Shown one piece after another: positions 61,540 to 64,000 of a DNA stretch of 64,000 bases (position 1 is the first letter of the stretch; each line of letters starts with the position of its first letter). The stretch covers positions 1 through 64,000 of the forward strand of contig JADFUC010002411.1 in NCBI GenBank assembly GCA_019722365.1, in the 5' to 3' direction. The notes beneath the pieces were generated by a model. The model was not told the origin of the DNA and ran no database searches. It worked only from the letters and a program-made list of their open reading frames with translations. The DNA comes from Lithospermum erythrorhizon (Eukaryota > Streptophyta > Magnoliopsida > Boraginales > Boraginaceae). A program made the translations under genes and the position numbers.

Positions 61540-62330
61540 AAATCCGAGAGAGGAATTGATGTACCAAAATGCTGTTTGGACATTGATAGATCTACCGAAT
61601 GTCTTGAACTTTATCGAGTCTGAGCTGGGTCTTTAAAAAAGCATAAAGCTGGATAAAGATGAAAATATCCCATGTTTGTAAATTTAGACTGTAACAAAGA
61701 TTTCAAACAAATTCAAGAATTGATTATGATGAAACTTTCTCCAAAGTTGTAACGTTTAAATCCATCTAGATTATCTTAGCCATCAACTGGCGTATTATGA
61801 TTGAGATCGCGGATGGATGTAAAGGCTACATTCATAACGGGAATCTAGAAGAGGGCGTGTATATGACACAACCTCCGGACTTTACATGTCTGAGGGACCT
61901 AAGAAGGTATCTGACTACAAAGATCCATTTATGGACTTAAGCTGACATCGAGGAAGTTGGAATTTTCGTTTTAATGAGTCAATCAAAGAGTTTGGTTTCA
62001 TTAAGAGCGAGGAAGATTCTTCAACATATACAGAAGATTCGATTAGAACAACTTATTGCATTTATGTAGACTTATGCGATCATAGGACCTGACGTACCTA
62101 TGCTTGAATATGTCGAGTAAAGCTGGCTATGTAAGTCTTTTCTCTATGAAGGACTTAGGAGAAGCTCTCAATACATTCTAGGAGTTAGATCCATAGGAAT
62201 GATGCGATTATTGGATTAAGTCAAAACACTTATATTGATAAGGCATTGAAAAAGATTTAAGATGGATAATTCCAGAAAGGAAACCCCCATGAGGCATTGG
62301 CGTTACTACCGGCCGTTCGATTGTCCCATA
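61540..62330 (+). pseudogene. Copia reverse transcriptase
   Basis: 61835-61880 gives N-G-N-L-E-E-G-V-Y-M-T-Q-P-P. 61985-62010 matches the K-G-F-G-F-I-K segment, 62095-62110 P-M-L-E-Y, 62145-62165 S-M-K-D-L-G-E-A, and 62238-62260 Y-I-D-K-A-L-K. The Y-V-D-D box is replaced by Y-V-D-L-C near 62068, so the active site is lost. Confidence 0.85.
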
Positions 62331-62436
62331 GCAGGCTAGTGTTGCTTATGCATCGACCATGGGATCCATCGAAGTATGTCATGTTATGTACCGTCCAAAT
62401 GTATGTGCGCTCGAGGTGTAAGAGTCGTTACCAATC

Positions 62437-62960
62437 ATGTCGGTGAAAATCAACTGGGCTGCGATTAAGGTAAATGCCCAAAGTACTTACGAAGGACTAA
62501 AGATATACAATGCCGATGGGTATAATGAGTTATTGATAGAGGTTACATCAGTGCAGTTCCAAATCGATAGAGCGATAGTCGATCTCAATCGAGGTTATGT
62601 ATTCTTCTACGAGCGGTGAATTACTTGCGGTAGCAAACAAGGCACTTGTAGGCATTTCGACAACGAATCTGCAAACTTTGGAAGGCTGCGAAGAGGCTTC
62701 TTTGGATCAAAAGTTCATGGTAGGAGCTTGGAGTAATACTAGCATTAAAGGTCCGGTGGGTGCCTCACAGCATAGTATCTTGAATGATAGCTCGAAGCTA
62801 AGGGCCCAGGGATCACAGTCCAGCATGTGCTTAGGAGTATCTTCTTATTGGAATAACCCAAAATAGAGGAATGTTAGGATATTTAAAGGTTCCGATCATG
62901 ACAATGTCCATGGCGGATCTTAACAGAACTATTCTCCAAAGAAACATAAATCTTGTGTAA
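62437..62960 (+). pseudogene. Copia RNase H region
   Basis: R-G-Y-V-F-F (62590) stands for the family's S-G-Y-V-F, followed by S-K-Q and a stretch with S-I-K-G-P-V (62745). The tail has H-V-L-R-S near 62823. Two overlapping open stretches show a frame change near 62610. Confidence 0.75.
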
Positions 62961-63114
62961 AATGTAGGGTCTTAAGGACATGCTTGAGTGGTCATAGTTT
63001 TTTAGTAGGAGCTAGTTTTTAGTTATATATATGTCATAGCCCGTTTGTAAGACAGCCAGTTAAATTTTAAACTTCCAAGTTCAATAAAATATATCATTAA
63101 TTTTACAAACTATG

Positions 63115-63118
<4 letters not shown>

Positions 63119-63151
<33 letters not shown>
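63119..63151. repeat. (TA)n microsatellite
   Basis: About 33 bp of AT dinucleotide in the 3' untranslated part of the Copia element; a shorter AT run is at the matching place of element A (about 17040). Confidence 0.9.
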
Positions 63152-63154
<3 letters not shown>

Positions 63155-63787
63155 ATCGTAATGATGAATACATACACATTATATATATGTGTAATAATTA
63201 TCATCAAATAAATAATAAAATTATTCCATTTCTGATATAAAGTTTCCTAGAAGTCTTTTAGAGGTTAAGGGACTTAAACAAGAAGCTGTCTATTAAGCCT
63301 AAAAAGCATTAATAATTGTGGTTCTAAACCGATTGTTCACTATTGAAATAAAGACACCATTGGTTGTCCATGTGTTGATTATACGATCCTTGCTTTAATT
63401 TGGAAGGAGAACTTCATTCTGATGAAATCATGGGTATACCCAGTGGCAGAAATGGTTCAATCTTTGGGACATTGGCCAATGGTGCTGGAGATTATAAATA
63501 CATTGTCCTAAGGAGTTTCTCTATAGCTTATATTGACAATTCATGGACTGAGTGACTGATTTCTTTATTTTGTGACCTAAGGTCTTCATCTTGAGGAGGC
63601 GATGGTGATTGCAGTGACCTCGGTATATCTTTGGGAATGACATCACTTCATAGCACCAAGAAAAGTATAGATGCAAGGTTGTTGGGCACAAATCTTACGT
63701 AAGCTTGACTAGCCCAAATCACGTCACAGAGGGATGGGTGTTAGATGTGTCGATTAGCCAGTAATCAACTTTCTGAATAATCGTCGA

Positions 63788-63801
63788 GGGCAAGTGGGGA
63801 G
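63788..63801 (+). other. Polypurine tract of the plus-strand Copia element
   Basis: gggcaagtggggag directly before TGTTGGAAA at 63802. Purine-rich, the priming site for plus-strand synthesis. Confidence 0.85.
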
Positions 63802-64000
63802 TGTTGGAAATGTGTGAGGATGTTATATCTCATAAATATGTGCACACGTTGAACAACTAAGATTGTACAACCTATTATTATATTTAAATAATAATAAAGT
63901 TCGAGCGTATGTTAATTGTTGGACAATTAATATATTAGGATTAACTACATTGACATTATGATGGCTTACTAGAGTCCTTATCTATATATTAATGAGTGTT
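63802..64000 (+). repeat. 3' LTR of the plus-strand Copia element (partial)
   Basis: The first 199 bp; matches 57085 onward with small indels (for example 'tgtgaggatgttatatctc' against 'tgagatgttatatctc'). Confidence 0.9.

Larger units (their letters stand above)
57085..64000 (+). mobile_element. Ty1/Copia retrotransposon, plus strand, 3' LTR cut by the window end
   Basis: 5' LTR 57085-58044, primer site about 58045-58060, GAG-pre-integrase, integrase, reverse transcriptase, RNase H, polypurine tract 63788-63801, 3' LTR from 63802. All domains are in Copia order and all are broken by stops. Same family as Copia element A (15470-17372, 25898-26819, 39819-). A Gypsy solo LTR occupies most of the gag region. 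Insertion preceded by ggatc (57080-57084); the partner duplication lies outside the window. Confidence 0.88.

Noticed and set aside
1..64000. Integrated pararetrovirus, CRISPR array, rRNA or organellar DNA insert
   Set aside because: No movement-protein or pararetroviral coat motif, no evenly spaced identical repeats with unique spacers, and no recognisable rRNA or plastid gene blocks were seen.

Overview
This window is nuclear DNA from a flowering plant, probably a eudicot. The evidence is spliced plant genes (a GRF-interacting factor with the usual four-exon layout, a CC-type-related glutaredoxin-domain gene, a DYW-class pentatricopeptide repeat gene) buried in layered, decayed LTR retrotransposons of the Ty1/Copia and Ty3/Gypsy types. 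The sequence is AT-rich, and most coding frames are broken by stops and small indels. I found no rRNA, tRNA, CRISPR or prokaryotic features. No protein-coding gene is intact from end to end. The species cannot be named from this sequence alone.

Layout. (1) 1-8.04 kb: a broken GIF gene copy (7246-7698, minus) is cut in exon 4 by a small Copia-type element (4837-7245). That element's left LTR is cut by a second Copia element (1-4836), whose gag-pol is cut by a Gypsy solo LTR (778-2988). This is four nested layers. (2) 8.0-9.5 kb: a Stowaway-like MITE, then the 5' half of a PPR-DYW gene resembling Arabidopsis CRR22 (At1g11290). (3) 9.48-40.44 kb: a 30,961-bp insertion inside that PPR gene, flanked by the 5-bp repeat GAAGC. 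It holds Gypsy LTRs in both orientations, one Gypsy element with both LTRs but no recognisable pol, and a Copia element whose reverse transcriptase is split by another Copia element. (4) 40.44-41.59 kb: the 3' half of the PPR gene, through the DYW terminus. (5) 42.26-42.99 kb: a broken glutaredoxin-domain gene (minus). (6) 44.56-48.55 kb: a second GIF copy (minus) with all four exons recognisable, a damaged exon 3, and a hAT-type MITE next to the exon 3 splice donor. (7) 49.97-50.56 kb: an unassigned 29-bp terminal-inverted-repeat element. (8) 50.6-57.08 kb: more Gypsy and Copia remnants and a GC- and CpG-richer island. (9) 57.085 kb to the window end: a plus-strand Copia element with both LTRs visible, carrying a Gypsy solo LTR.

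The genic backbone, with transposons removed, reads: GIF copy 1 (minus) - PPR (plus) - glutaredoxin-like (minus) - GIF copy 2 (minus). The two GIF copies share intron and leader sequence, so they are a DNA-level duplication, not retrocopies. All coordinates of decayed LTR edges marked 'about' are estimates from comparing copies by eye; those with TG/CA ends plus an adjacent primer-binding site or polypurine tract are firmer.
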